DNA from: Pedobacter sp. SYP-B3415
GTDB lineage: Bacteria > Bacteroidota > Bacteroidia > Sphingobacteriales > Sphingobacteriaceae
Direction: 5' to 3'
Length of the DNA: 64,000 bases
Assembly: GCF_004138205.1 (NCBI RefSeq)
Contig: NZ_RXNQ01000011.1
Coordinates: 124,001-188,000 of the forward strand
The translations under genes were made by a program, and so were the position numbers. Positions 8,093 through 17,196 of this stretch are shown here, piece after piece. The notes below the pieces were generated by a model. The model was not told where the DNA came from and made no database searches. It worked only from the letters and a program-made list of their open reading frames with translations. The stretch's first letter is position 1. Each line of letters begins with the position of its first letter.

Positions 8093-9220
8093 ATGAAAAT
8101 ACAACTTAACATTCTTGCAATCGCACTGGCGGCGACACTGGCTTCCTGCACAGGTTCCGGTGATAAAGGTCAGACAGATTCCCTGGCTGCCGATACAACA
8201 ATGGCCGATACAGCTTCGACTCCTGCTGTGCTTAAACCAAAAGGGCCGAAACCGGCATGGGGTAATAACCTGACACCCGAAATGCAGGTGGTGCTTGAAA
8301 AGCTTGCCAGTTATGGCGATCAACCCATACCTACGCTCACGCCCGCCGGGGCACGCAAGAATCACACACCAACAGATGCCGTGATGGATGTGATGAAGGA
8401 AAATAATATACCTATGCCGCCATCAAAGGTCGATACGACTGGTAAATCTATCGCGGTTACGGGCGGAAGCATTCACCTGCGCATGTATAGGCCAAAAGAT
8501 GCGTCCGGCACCCTGCCCGTTATTGTTTATTACCATGGTGGCGGTTTTGTTATCGCAGATCTTGATGTCTATGATGCCGCACCGCGGGTACTTGCTGAAA
8601 AGACAGGTGCCGTTGTTGTATCGGTCGCTTACCGGCTTGCACCCGAACATAAATTCCCAACTGCGCATGAAGATGCCTTTGCGGCCTACCAATGGGTTGT
8701 TAAAAACGCAGCCAGCATAAACGGTGATCCGAAAAAAATAGCCGTAGCCGGAGAAAGTGCGGGCGGCAATCTGGCAGTCAATATGGCGATGATGGCACGC
8801 GACAAACGGGTACAACTGCCTGTGGCGGTCCTGGCGGTATACCCGGTTGCGGGCTCAGACATGACCACCCCGTCTTATCAGAAAAATGCGGCGTCAAAAC
8901 CTCTCGATAAACCAATGATGGAGTGGTTCGTAAAACATTATCTGAATAACATGGGCGAAGGAAAAGATCCCCGCATTAACCTGGTGGCTGCCAACCTGAA
9001 AAACCTGCCACCCGTTACCATCATTACCGCAGAATATGATCCGCTGCAGAGCGAGGGCCAGTTGCTGGCTAAAAAACTTGAATCGGCAGGTGTAACGGTA
9101 GACAGCAGAAACTACAATGGGGTTACACATGAGTTCTTCGGAATGGGTACGGTACTCCCCGAAGCACGTCAGGCGAATGACTATGCCGCATCAGCGCTCA
9201 AAAAAGCTTTTGCCCAGTAG
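8093..9220 (+). CDS. Alpha/beta hydrolase (HSL-type esterase), lipoprotein
   Basis: The start is ATG 8093 (MKIQLN), which gives a lipoprotein signal with lipobox LASC; the open frame begins further upstream at 7985 without a signal. The mature 375-residue precursor has a linker rich in Asp/Ala/Thr, then an alpha/beta hydrolase of the hormone-sensitive lipase type: YYHGGGF oxyanion motif, the nucleophile elbow GESAGGN (about residue 220), an acid in TAEYDPLQSEG and the catalytic His in VTHEFFG. These esterases cut short acyl or aryl esters; here it would act at the periplasmic face or outer membrane. It is probably monocistronic, with a terminator 22 bases after the stop. Confidence 0.9.
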   Translation: MKIQLNILAIALAATLASCTGSGDKGQTDSLAADTTMADTASTPAVLKPKGPKPAWGNNLTPEMQVVLEKLASYGDQPIPTLTPAGARKNHTPTDAVMDVMKENNIPMPPSKVDTTGKSIAVTGGSIHLRMYRPKDASGTLPVIVYYHGGGFVIADLDVYDAAPRVLAEKTGAVVVSVAYRLAPEHKFPTAHEDAFAAYQWVVKNAASINGDPKKIAVAGESAGGNLAVNMAMMARDKRVQLPVAVLAVYPVAGSDMTTPSYQKNAASKPLDKPMMEWFVKHYLNNMGEGKDPRINLVAANLKNLPPVTIITAEYDPLQSEGQLLAKKLESAGVTVDSRNYNGVTHEFFGMGTVLPEARQANDYAASALKKAFAQ

Positions 9221-9241
9221 ATCATAGCTATTTATTGTTGC

Positions 9242-9278
9242 AAACCCGGAAGATGAAAAATCCTCCGGGTTTTTTTTT
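9242..9278 (+). terminator. Rho-independent terminator after the esterase gene
   Basis: A perfect 9-bp stem (AAACCCGGA at 9242-9250 with TCCGGGTTT at 9264-9272) has a 13-base loop and runs into an uninterrupted T tract to 9278. It sits just downstream of the esterase stop at 9220. Confidence 0.9.
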
Positions 9279-9830
9279 GTACCTGAGCATATGGTCCGGG
9301 TGTCTGGTCTGATCAGAAGGGACGCCATGACGGGCGTTCGCACCTATGGCCTGTTGGTTGACCCATTTACTTCTTATTTTTCCTAAGTGTCTCTAAACTG
9401 GTTGTTCGCTGACCAATGCTATGCAGGCAAGACTTTAAATATTTTCTGTTTGATAAAATACAAGGCCGGTTTGCACCTAAGAAACTGGCGTCTGCACGTG
9501 AACCCCGAGGCTAAAAAAAAGATTTTGATTTAAAAAATTACTCTGACAATGCGCTGATACCGTGTAAACAGACACTGTCTGACTTCGCCAATTTCTGCCG
9601 GAGAGGAAAGGTCCCTGGTCTATAATGCAGGGTTGTGAATCTATCTGAGAAACCATACACCACATTTTTCCCGCTTTTGTATAAATCGTTTTACGTTCCT
9701 GCGCAACTAAGTGTGAAAAATACACAACTTGATTCACAACAAACTGTAAATCAGATGCTTTTGCGTTTTTTGACTTACCTTAGTTGATATTATTAATGAC
9801 CTATTTATTCCGCTTAATCTAAATTTCTAT
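9279..9830 (+). promoter_or_regulatory. 552-bp leader/promoter region of the polysaccharide locus with a long inverted repeat
   Basis: No convincing gene is present; open frames here lack any recognisable features. The region holds a perfect 10-bp inverted repeat, GTTGTGAATC at 9632-9641 and GATTCACAAC at 9731-9740, separated by 89 bases. Between the arms near 9709 lies a smaller dyad (AAGTGTG with CACAACTT). Another short hairpin (ACGCC/GGCGT) is near 9333. The last 120 bases are AT-rich. The best -7 match is TGCTTTTG at 9756-9763 (one mismatch), without a well-spaced -33 partner. The stretch must carry the main promoter of the long operon starting at 9831, but I cannot place it with confidence. 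Confidence 0.45.
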
Positions 9831-10601
9831 ATGAAACCGTTTGCGCTTATTAAATGTATCTTTTGGTTAATTTTTTTAACATCGTGCGGTCCGAGTCGCA
9901 ATTTGGTTTATTTCAGCGATCTAAAATCGTCGGGTGTAAATGCTACTCAGATACGTAATGAGATCGAACCGAAGATCATGAAAAACGACCTGCTTGCGGT
10001 CATAATTACCACCAGCAGCAACGAGTCGAACATGCTTTTTGCAGCGAACGCAGCAACGTTAAGTCCGAATGGGATGTATGAGCGCGAAGGTTTCCGGGTA
10101 GATAAAAACGGCAACATCAAACTTCCGGTTGTCGGAAACATCAGGCTGGAAGGGCTGTCTACAAGCGAGGCGCAAAAGACCCTGGAAAAAGCAATTGACC
10201 GGTTTGTTAAAAATCCGATCGTTACCGTTAAATACATGAATTTTCGTGTTACCGTTATCGGGGAGGTTGCCCATCCGGCCACGTTTACTGTTTCGAACGA
10301 TAAGATCAGTGTGCTTGAAGCGTTGGGCATGGCAGGGGATATGACACCTTATGGCAAACGGGAAAATGTGCTTATTATCAGAGAGAATGACGGTCAGCGC
10401 ACCACGACCCGCATCAACCTTAATCATAAAGACGTACTTAACTCACCCTACTTCTACCTACAGCAAAACGACGTCGTTTACGTGGAACCGGACAAAGCAA
10501 AGGCTATTGAGTACAGCCGCAGTACGCGGTCTCTCCCTGTGGTTGTTGCTGTCATTTCAGGCATTGCCGTCCTGGCAACAGCCCTGCTTAACCGTCTATA
10601 A
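9831..10601 (+). CDS. Polysaccharide export lipoprotein (Wza/BexD-like)
   Basis: The 256-residue outer-membrane lipoprotein has a signal ending in LIFLTSC, then a Poly_export domain (about 45-135, with the typical LLAVIITTSSNE and GFRVDKNGNIKLPVVG strands) and a SLBB-type domain (about 140-215, VTVIGEVAHPATFTV). A C-terminal hydrophobic segment (about 230-252) resembles the Bacteroidota Wza form, which crosses the outer membrane with one helix. It is shorter than E. coli Wza (about 380), as usual for this phylum. It would form the export pore for the polymer. It opens the operon and is followed 28 bases later by the Wzc-like kinase. Confidence 0.92.
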   Translation: MKPFALIKCIFWLIFLTSCGPSRNLVYFSDLKSSGVNATQIRNEIEPKIMKNDLLAVIITTSSNESNMLFAANAATLSPNGMYEREGFRVDKNGNIKLPVVGNIRLEGLSTSEAQKTLEKAIDRFVKNPIVTVKYMNFRVTVIGEVAHPATFTVSNDKISVLEALGMAGDMTPYGKRENVLIIRENDGQRTTTRINLNHKDVLNSPYFYLQQNDVVYVEPDKAKAIEYSRSTRSLPVVVAVISGIAVLATALLNRL

Positions 10602-10629
10602 CATTCAATTATCATAATCATTAAACGTA

Positions 10630-12918
10630 ATGGCATTCCAACAACAACACCGGGCTCACAAGCAGGACCTGCGTACGCAAGTGTTTAAATACCTCACTCA
10701 TTGGCGGCTGTTCCTTATCTGCATGGTATTGGGTCTCGCTGGTTCATATATCTATATGCAGGTAACCGTTCCGCAATACAAGATCAAAAGTACTTTATTG
10801 GTACTGGAAGATACCAAGGGCGATGGTATGCTGAAGGGAACGGCGTTCAGCGATCTGAACATGTTCAAGTCAACGAGCACGGTAGACAATGAGATGGAGG
10901 TGATCCGTTCGCGGGACCTCCTTTATAAAGTGCTGGACAGCCTTTCTTTGCAGACTACTTATTTTACCAAACCGCTGTTTATAAAGAAAGAGGTTTACGG
11001 CGCCAGGGTTCCGCTGCGGGTGGAAACCGGCAAACTTACCGAGGAAGCGTATAAAACCGAGTTGAAGGTTGAAGTGATTGACAGCACACGCTTTCGGTTA
11101 AGGGATAAAGACTATGCCGGCGTGTATCGGTTCGGCGAACTGGTCAACCGGCCCGCTTATGAGTTTCGTGTCTTCAAAACCGCGGCCTTCCGAACAAACA
11201 GCCCCGACCTGTATATTCATTTCTCAGATCTGGAGGCACTTGCCGAGGCTTATAGCATGAGCAAACTCGTTGTACTGCCCGTTGTAAAAGATGCCAATAC
11301 GATTGTGCTGAGCCTTGTAGATGCGCTGCCGCAGCGCGGTTTAGACATCCTGAACACACTTATCGGCATGTATAACCGGGAGAATGTGCAGAAGCGTAAC
11401 CTGATTGCGCTAAACACCATCCGATTTATCGATAAAAAACTGGCATTCCTGTCAGGCGATCTCTCAGGCGTCGAAGCTGACGTTGAAAGTTACAAACGCT
11501 CAAACCGGATCACGGAGCTGAGCGCCGATGCACAGCAGAGTCTTGCCTCATCGGGAGACTACAGCCAGCAGCTGGCCGCGACCGAAGTACAGCTTGAGCT
11601 CGTACAGTCCCTGTTGTCTTACCTGGCATCTTCAGGCAATTCATATACAACGGTTCCGACCACACTCGGCCTAAAGGACCCCATTCTGCTCAGCCTGATG
11701 GAAAAGTATAACAGTTTACAGGTAGAAAAGGAGCGGCTGCTCCGCACAAATCGTGTAGACAACCCGCTTGTGGTAAACATTACCGAGCAGCTTGCCGGAC
11801 TGAAAAGAAACCTTGCTGAGAATCTGCAGGTCATCCGAAAAGGACTTGTCCTTGAGCGCAACGGTTTTCAGCGTAAGTCCCGGCAGTTTGAGGCGCAGCT
11901 GAACAATGTGCCCGTTGTAGAGCGTGGATTGCTCGAAAGAAGCCGGGTACAGGGTGTTAAGACCAGTATTTATCATTACCTGTTGCAAAAGCGGGAAGAG
12001 ACAGAATTGTCGTTGTCTGCAACCATACCAACTTCGCAACTTATTGACCGTCCGGCGTATAGTGCTATACCGGTTAAACCCCGGGGGCAGCTGGTCTATC
12101 TGCTGGGGCTCATGATCGGTGTGGCTGCGCCGTTTTCCTTCATCCAGCTGCGGTCGCGCTTCAATACAAAAGTTTCGGGATTCACCGATGTTGAAGCGGT
12201 GTCTGGTAATGTAAGGATACTTGGCGAGCTCACGCATAAGGCTATTGCGGGTCCGATCGTGGTACATCGGGATAAAACGACTACCATTTCGGAACTTTTC
12301 CGGTATATACGCAACAACCTGCAGTTTTTAAATGGCAACAATCTGAACCAGGTGCTCCTGGTCACCTCCTGCTCAAAAGGAGAAGGGAAAACCTTCTTCT
12401 CCGTGAACCTGGGTATCACCCTTTCGCTGGTCGATAAGAAGGTGGTATTGCTTGAGTTTGATCTTCGTAAGCCCGATCTGCTGAAAGATATTAAAATGGC
12501 CAACGAGTACGGGCTGTCAGACTATCTGTCAGGTGCTCGGTTAGCCGTGAAAGATATTGTCAAGCCTGTTAGCGGCTCGCCCAACCTGTGGGCGATTGGC
12601 TGCGGCAAAATACCCAGAAACCCTTCAGAGCTGCTGCTTAGCGGGCGCCTTGACGAACTTTTTGACGAGCTGAGGCAGGAGTTTGATTATATCATCGTCG
12701 ATACATCGCCTGTAGGGCTGGTCTCAGATGCCTTCTCACTAGCAGGATATGCAGACGCGAGCATTTATGTAGTGCGCTACAATTATACAAACTTATCAGA
12801 TCTGGCTGTGCTGGAGGATATCTATGCGAATGACCGCCTGAAAAACCCTATGGTCGTCTTCAACGACGCCAAAAAAGAAAACCGCGTATCGCGCTACGGC
12901 CATTACGGCTACAACTAA
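10630..12918 (+). CDS. Wzc-like polysaccharide co-polymerase / BY-tyrosine kinase
   Basis: The 762-residue inner-membrane protein has a Wzz domain between two membrane helices (about residues 28-50 and 488-508), a GNVR-like coiled region (about 270-430), and a cytoplasmic bacterial tyrosine-kinase domain (about 530-762). Kinase motifs are Walker A SCSKGEGKTFF (about 580), Walker A' LLEFDLRKPD (about 606) and Walker B YIIVDTSPVG (about 688). The tail RYGHYGYN supplies a small tyrosine cluster for autophosphorylation. It controls chain length and export through the Wza-like pore. No cognate low-molecular-weight phosphatase is seen in the window. Confidence 0.93.
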   Translation: MAFQQQHRAHKQDLRTQVFKYLTHWRLFLICMVLGLAGSYIYMQVTVPQYKIKSTLLVLEDTKGDGMLKGTAFSDLNMFKSTSTVDNEMEVIRSRDLLYKVLDSLSLQTTYFTKPLFIKKEVYGARVPLRVETGKLTEEAYKTELKVEVIDSTRFRLRDKDYAGVYRFGELVNRPAYEFRVFKTAAFRTNSPDLYIHFSDLEALAEAYSMSKLVVLPVVKDANTIVLSLVDALPQRGLDILNTLIGMYNRENVQKRNLIALNTIRFIDKKLAFLSGDLSGVEADVESYKRSNRITELSADAQQSLASSGDYSQQLAATEVQLELVQSLLSYLASSGNSYTTVPTTLGLKDPILLSLMEKYNSLQVEKERLLRTNRVDNPLVVNITEQLAGLKRNLAENLQVIRKGLVLERNGFQRKSRQFEAQLNNVPVVERGLLERSRVQGVKTSIYHYLLQKREETELSLSATIPTSQLIDRPAYSAIPVKPRGQLVYLLGLMIGVAAPFSFIQLRSRFNTKVSGFTDVEAVSGNVRILGELTHKAIAGPIVVHRDKTTTISELFRYIRNNLQFLNGNNLNQVLLVTSCSKGEGKTFFSVNLGITLSLVDKKVVLLEFDLRKPDLLKDIKMANEYGLSDYLSGARLAVKDIVKPVSGSPNLWAIGCGKIPRNPSELLLSGRLDELFDELRQEFDYIIVDTSPVGLVSDAFSLAGYADASIYVVRYNYTNLSDLAVLEDIYANDRLKNPMVVFNDAKKENRVSRYGHYGYN

Positions 12919-13166
12919 CATCGGGCAGAACGATCTGCCTGCTGTGAACCTGAATTACAGAGGGGCCCGCCGTTTTATAGCGGCGCATCCCTGAGCATAC
13001 AACCTGACGCTGCTTTGGCAGCCATATAACCCTAAGCCACACCATTGACCGGTGTGCACCACCAATACCCTTTGCCTGGGGCAAAAAAAACAAAAAAATA
13101 CTCATGTAAGTGAGGTGGCGAAGCCGTATCCGGCCGCGCCGGATCATCAAATTAATCTGACCTGAA
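12919..13166 (+). promoter_or_regulatory. Structured 248-bp leader upstream of the UpxY-like gene
   Basis: The gap between the kinase and antiterminator genes carries several short perfect hairpins: CGCCG/CGGCG (12968-12972 with 12981-12985), TTTGCC/GGCAAA (13071-13076 with 13080-13085, then A8) and ATCCGGC/GCCGGAT (13128-13134 with 13138-13144). None is followed by a T tract on the plus strand, so they are not ordinary terminators. In Bacteroides, UpxY proteins act on the 5' untranslated leader of their own capsule operon. This leader is therefore a candidate target or pause site. No clear -7/-33 pair was found. Confidence 0.4.
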
Positions 13167-13694
13167 ATGACAAACTCACTGCCTCCGGCATCTTCAGCCG
13201 CCGCCAAGAACTGGTATGTTGTGTACACCTGGCCACGTTGGGAAAAAAAAGTTACAAGATCGTTCGAAATGCATGGCATTACAACCTATTGCCCGCTTCG
13301 AAAGGTAAAAAACCAGTGGGCAGACCGCGTAAAAGAAGTAGAATTACCGCTTTTTCCGAGTTACGTATTCATCCACATCAGCATGAAAGAAGAGCTGAAG
13401 GTAAGAAGCACGCTGGGTGTGGTAAACTTCGTCTACCATGTCGGGAAGCCGGCAAAGGTATCTGAAGAGGTGATCGAACAGGTGAGACATTACCTCAGGA
13501 AGTTTCCCGAAGCAGAGGTTGTTTCTTACCAGGTTTTCGGTGCAGGTGACCGTGTTCGTGTTAAATCCGGCCTGATGACGGATAAAGAGGGAGAGGTGAT
13601 CCGTATCCAGGGCAAACACGTTCTCGTTGTGATTGATAGTTTATCATGTGCGCTGGTCTCGAAGTTGCCAGCTTCATCGCTTGCACTTGTGTAG
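13167..13694 (+). CDS. UpxY-family transcription antiterminator (NusG-like)
   Basis: The 175-residue protein is a NusG paralogue. It has an NGN domain (about residues 10-110: KNWYVVYTWPRWEKKV, FPSYVFIHI, VVNFVYHVGKPAKV) and a KOW-containing C-terminal domain (about 120-170: AGDRVRVKSGLMTDKEGEVI). Specialised NusG proteins of this type let RNA polymerase read through long surface-polysaccharide operons. In Bacteroides the gene usually stands first; here it is third, after the Wza- and Wzc-like genes, and a 248-base structured gap precedes it. That placement suggests it serves the long downstream block of glycosyltransferase genes. Confidence 0.92.
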   Translation: MTNSLPPASSAAAKNWYVVYTWPRWEKKVTRSFEMHGITTYCPLRKVKNQWADRVKEVELPLFPSYVFIHISMKEELKVRSTLGVVNFVYHVGKPAKVSEEVIEQVRHYLRKFPEAEVVSYQVFGAGDRVRVKSGLMTDKEGEVIRIQGKHVLVVIDSLSCALVSKLPASSLALV

Positions 13695-13736
13695 CAGTGG
13701 CTTTAATTCAAGTATTGCCCGGCAATCTTCCAGAAA

Positions 13737-15179
13737 ATGAGCTTAAAAGAAAAGACCCTTGCTGCCCTGGCCTGGGCGTTCAGTCAGCAGATCAGTGCGC
13801 AGGTCATTAACCTGGTTGTCAATATTTTACTGGCACGCATGCTGATGCCGGCCGCCTTTGGTATGATAGCCATGTTAACGGTCTTTATACAGGTGGCAAC
13901 CAGTTTATTAGATAGTGGACTCACGTCATCGTTGATCAGGGATACAGATGCCGGACAGGATGATTACTCTACAGTCTTTTTCTTTAACCTGGGCGGCGGA
14001 ATTATCGCCTATTCGTTTGTCTTCATGATAGCTCCGGCCGTTCAGGATTTTTACCACCAGGCTGGTCTGGCCGATGTGCTTAGGGTTTATGCGCTCGTTT
14101 TTGTGATCAACGCCCTGTTCAGCGTACAGAATGCCCGGCTGACCGCACAGATGAATTTCAAAATCCAACTGCTGATGCATATCCCCTCTGTAGCAGGGGC
14201 AGGTCTGCTCGGTTTGCTGTTGGCGTATCTCGGATTTGGTGTCTGGAGCCTTGTCTGGATGAACCTGTTTCTCGCGCTGTCGCTGGCCGTGCTTCACTGG
14301 ACTTTTTCCGCCTGGCGCCCGTCCTGGGTTTTCAGCATGGCATGTTTCAGAAAACACTTCAGGTTCGGCTACAAAATGACCCTGACCGGCTTGCTCGAAA
14401 TTCTTTACCGGAATTTATACGTGCTTCTGATCGGAAAGTATTACAGCGCTGCGCAACTCGGTTATTATGCGCGGGCCGATTCACTTAGCCAGCTGCCTGT
14501 TGTAACCGTTTCTACGGTAATCGGGAAAGTTACCTATCCCATGTTTTCAGGTATTCAATCTGATAACCTGCGTCTGAAGCAATTGTACCGGAAGATCATG
14601 CAACAGGTCCTTTTTTGGAACGCGCCGGTACTGATCTGCCTTACGCTGATTGCCGAGCCCTTGCTTGTATTACTTCTCACAGAGAAGTGGTTGCCGGCCG
14701 TACCATACTTTCAAATCCTGGCCCTGGCCGGGATTATGTACCCGCTGCATGCCTATAACCTGAATATTCTGAAGGTAAAGGGAAGAAGCGATTTGATTCT
14801 CCGGCTGGAAGTCATTAAAAAACTGGTATCGGTGGGTGGTATTGCCGTGGCACTTCCATTCGGTATTTATGGCCTGCTGTTTTTTCAGCTTGCATTCAGC
14901 TTTCTCGGCTACGGGATAAATTCCATGTACAGCGGGCGGCTTATCGGTTATCCGGCCAAAGAACAGATCGCAGATATGCTGCCGTCATTTGCTTCTTCAG
15001 GGCTTAGTGCGGCCGTCTGCATGCTGGCCGCACCCTACATGTATCCGCAACTGAGCGGTTCGCCGATGCTCCATATCATCTATACCGCAAGCCTGTTTTT
15101 TCTCGCTTACGGAGTGGTCAGCGCCGCATTCAGAGTACAGCCCGCTATTGATCTGAAAAACCTAATCTTAAAAAAATGA
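13737..15179 (+). CDS. Wzx-type oligosaccharide flippase (MOP superfamily)
   Basis: The 480-residue integral membrane protein has about 14 hydrophobic segments and the N-terminal amphipathic start of the MviN/Wzx group (LKEKTLAALAWAFSQQ). An internal AQLGYYARADSLSQLP motif is typical of polysaccharide-biosynthesis flippases. It would move lipid-linked repeat units across the inner membrane for assembly by the polymerase at 21316. Its stop overlaps the next ATG (ATGA at 15176-15179), so translation is coupled to the aminotransferase gene. Confidence 0.9.
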   Translation: MSLKEKTLAALAWAFSQQISAQVINLVVNILLARMLMPAAFGMIAMLTVFIQVATSLLDSGLTSSLIRDTDAGQDDYSTVFFFNLGGGIIAYSFVFMIAPAVQDFYHQAGLADVLRVYALVFVINALFSVQNARLTAQMNFKIQLLMHIPSVAGAGLLGLLLAYLGFGVWSLVWMNLFLALSLAVLHWTFSAWRPSWVFSMACFRKHFRFGYKMTLTGLLEILYRNLYVLLIGKYYSAAQLGYYARADSLSQLPVVTVSTVIGKVTYPMFSGIQSDNLRLKQLYRKIMQQVLFWNAPVLICLTLIAEPLLVLLLTEKWLPAVPYFQILALAGIMYPLHAYNLNILKVKGRSDLILRLEVIKKLVSVGGIAVALPFGIYGLLFFQLAFSFLGYGINSMYSGRLIGYPAKEQIADMLPSFASSGLSAAVCMLAAPYMYPQLSGSPMLHIIYTASLFFLAYGVVSAAFRVQPAIDLKNLILKK

Positions 15180-16330
15180 TACCCGTAACCAAGCCATTTT
15201 TGCCTGATATGCAGGCTTATCATGCCTATATGGGCAGTATCTGGGAGCGCCAGTGGTTAACCAATAACGGGCCGCTGGTCAATGAGCTGGAGCTGAAGCT
15301 AAAGTCCTACCTCGGGTTAGAACACCTGCTGTTTGTGAGCAACGGGACAATCGCCCTTCAAATGGCGATCAGGGCATTAGAACTGACCGGTGAAATCATT
15401 ACTACGCCGTTCTCATTCGTAGCCACAACAAACAGTATTATTTGGGAAGGCTGCAAACCGGTCTTTACCGATATAGATGCTGAGACCTTCAATATTGATC
15501 CGGCTAAAATTGAAGCCGCTATCACGCCACGAACCTCGGCCATTCTTGCCACGCATGTATACGGCAATCCCTGCGATATCGATGCGATCCAGAACATTGC
15601 CGACCGCCACAACCTGAAGGTAATTTATGATGCTGCTCATTGTTTTGGAACAAAGTTCAGGGGCAGGTCTGTCTTTTCGTATGGAGATATCAGCATTACC
15701 AGCTTTCACGCTACCAAACTGTTTCATACTACAGAGGGCGGGGCTGTGTTTACAAATGATCCTGACCTGCTGAAAAAACTTTCGCTGCTCAGAAATTTCG
15801 GGCACAATGGCACTGAAGATTTCGCAAGCCTTGGTATTAACGGGAAAAACAGCGAATTCCACGCGGCAATGGGACTATGCAACCTGCAGCACGTTGATGA
15901 AATACTCGACAAAAGAAGACTGCTGTCATTCTACTACTGGCGCAAACTGGCCGAACTGCCGTTGAAATATCCCAAACTGAATGCTGATCTGGATTATAAT
16001 TATGCTTATTTCCCGGTGTTGTTCGACTCCCGCGAGCTGATGCTGAAGTGCCTGAAATCGCTTGAAAATGAAAAGATCTATTGCCGAAGATACTTCTACC
16101 CGGCACTGCACACGCTTGCACATGTAGAAGCCGGCCGGCTGCCCGTATGTGAATCGGTTGCCGAGCGCATACTCTGCCTGCCTATGTACCATTCGTTAAC
16201 CAGCAGTGATCTCGATCTGATTACCCGTATCATTCATCGCGTGCGTAACTACGAAATGGATAGCCAGGAAACCCGGCCATTAACCGTAGGCGCAGGCAAT
16301 CTTGAAGCGCTTTCTGAAGATATTTTTTAG
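15176..16330 (+). CDS. DegT/DnrJ/EryC1/StrS sugar aminotransferase
   Basis: The 384-residue PLP enzyme fits the sugar-nucleotide aminotransferase family (usual 360-400). The Schiff-base lysine is K181 in SFHATKLFHTTEGG. Other markers are SNGTIALQMAIRAL near the N-terminus, the ILATHVYGNPCD strand and the DAAHCFG motif with the PLP-pyridine aspartate. It would transfer an amino group to a keto-sugar nucleotide, probably the product of the dehydratase at 36359. A Ser/Glu-rich tail of about 25 residues extends past the normal end. It is coupled to the flippase upstream and followed two bases later by a GT2 gene. Confidence 0.93.
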   Translation: MIPVTKPFLPDMQAYHAYMGSIWERQWLTNNGPLVNELELKLKSYLGLEHLLFVSNGTIALQMAIRALELTGEIITTPFSFVATTNSIIWEGCKPVFTDIDAETFNIDPAKIEAAITPRTSAILATHVYGNPCDIDAIQNIADRHNLKVIYDAAHCFGTKFRGRSVFSYGDISITSFHATKLFHTTEGGAVFTNDPDLLKKLSLLRNFGHNGTEDFASLGINGKNSEFHAAMGLCNLQHVDEILDKRRLLSFYYWRKLAELPLKYPKLNADLDYNYAYFPVLFDSRELMLKCLKSLENEKIYCRRYFYPALHTLAHVEAGRLPVCESVAERILCLPMYHSLTSSDLDLITRIIHRVRNYEMDSQETRPLTVGAGNLEALSEDIF

Positions 16331-16332
16331 CC

Positions 16333-17196
16333 ATGCAGCATAGTTTGAATACTCCTGGTGTGAGCATTTGCTGCCTCACATATAACCATGAACCGTACAT
16401 TGCGCAGGCAATTGAAGGTTTTCTGATGCAGCAGACCAGCTTTGCATTTGAGATCCTGGTTGGCGATGACCTGTCTACAGATGGCACCACCCAGATTCTG
16501 CGCAGGTATGCTGAACAGCACCCGGAAAAGATCAGGCTGTTTGCGCGCGAACAGAACCTTGGTGCGGTGGAAAACCACCTACGGCTTATTGCTGAAGCAA
16601 AAGGACGCTATATCGCCATGTGCGACGGAGACGATTTCTGGACCGACCCGCTCAAATTACAAAAGCAGGTCGGTTACCTCGATACCCATCCCGAAGCCGT
16701 TATCTGCTGTCACTATACCCGCGTTATCGATCATCATGGCAAACTGGTATACGTGAACGCTGATCCGGTTCCATTCGATTTTACCTATCAGAATATTCTG
16801 ATGGGCGAACGCGAAGAAACGCGAATGTCTACGCTGATGGTGCGCAACATTCCTGAAATCAGGAGCATTGCGAACCAGCCCTGGTATCACAAAGGCTGGG
16901 GCTCAGATACGCTTTTTAAGCTCTACGCCACCAGCCGCACAGGTCTGAAGCTCCATGTGCTGCCGGAAGTGATGGCAACCTACCGCTGGCATCCCGGCGG
17001 TGTCTGGAGCATGATTGATTCGCGCCTCAGAAAACACCGGATGGTCAATGATTTCAACATCATGATACACAACTTCAGCTATCCCGCCAGAATGAAATAT
17101 CGGCTGCTCGCCTTTTACCTGAGGCGGTATTTCCTGTTCGACATCAGATACTTCAAGTTAAAAAGGGCGCTTACCACACTTGTTAAATTGGTCTGA
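16333..17196 (+). CDS. Family 2 glycosyltransferase
   Basis: The 287-residue protein is a GT-A fold GT2 enzyme. The nucleotide-binding start is VSICCLTYNHEPYI, the second strand is FEILVGDDLSTDGT, and the DXD-like motif is MCDGDDFW (about residue 95-100). The later region is variable and ends with a basic, amphipathic tail (about 255-287), suggesting membrane association. It would add one sugar of the repeat unit on the cytoplasmic side. Its stop overlaps the next start by one base (TGATG at 17194-17198). Confidence 0.92.
   Translation: MQHSLNTPGVSICCLTYNHEPYIAQAIEGFLMQQTSFAFEILVGDDLSTDGTTQILRRYAEQHPEKIRLFAREQNLGAVENHLRLIAEAKGRYIAMCDGDDFWTDPLKLQKQVGYLDTHPEAVICCHYTRVIDHHGKLVYVNADPVPFDFTYQNILMGEREETRMSTLMVRNIPEIRSIANQPWYHKGWGSDTLFKLYATSRTGLKLHVLPEVMATYRWHPGGVWSMIDSRLRKHRMVNDFNIMIHNFSYPARMKYRLLAFYLRRYFLFDIRYFKLKRALTTLVKLV

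Noticed and set aside
9477..9737. 86-residue minus-strand frame in the long leader before the polysaccharide operon
   Set aside because: No signal, domain or coupled neighbour; its start lies within the arm of the 10-bp inverted repeat. Regulatory DNA explains the region better.
13071..13089. TTTGCC/GGCAAA hairpin as a terminator
   Set aside because: It is followed by an A tract, not a T tract, on the plus strand, and no minus-strand gene needs it.
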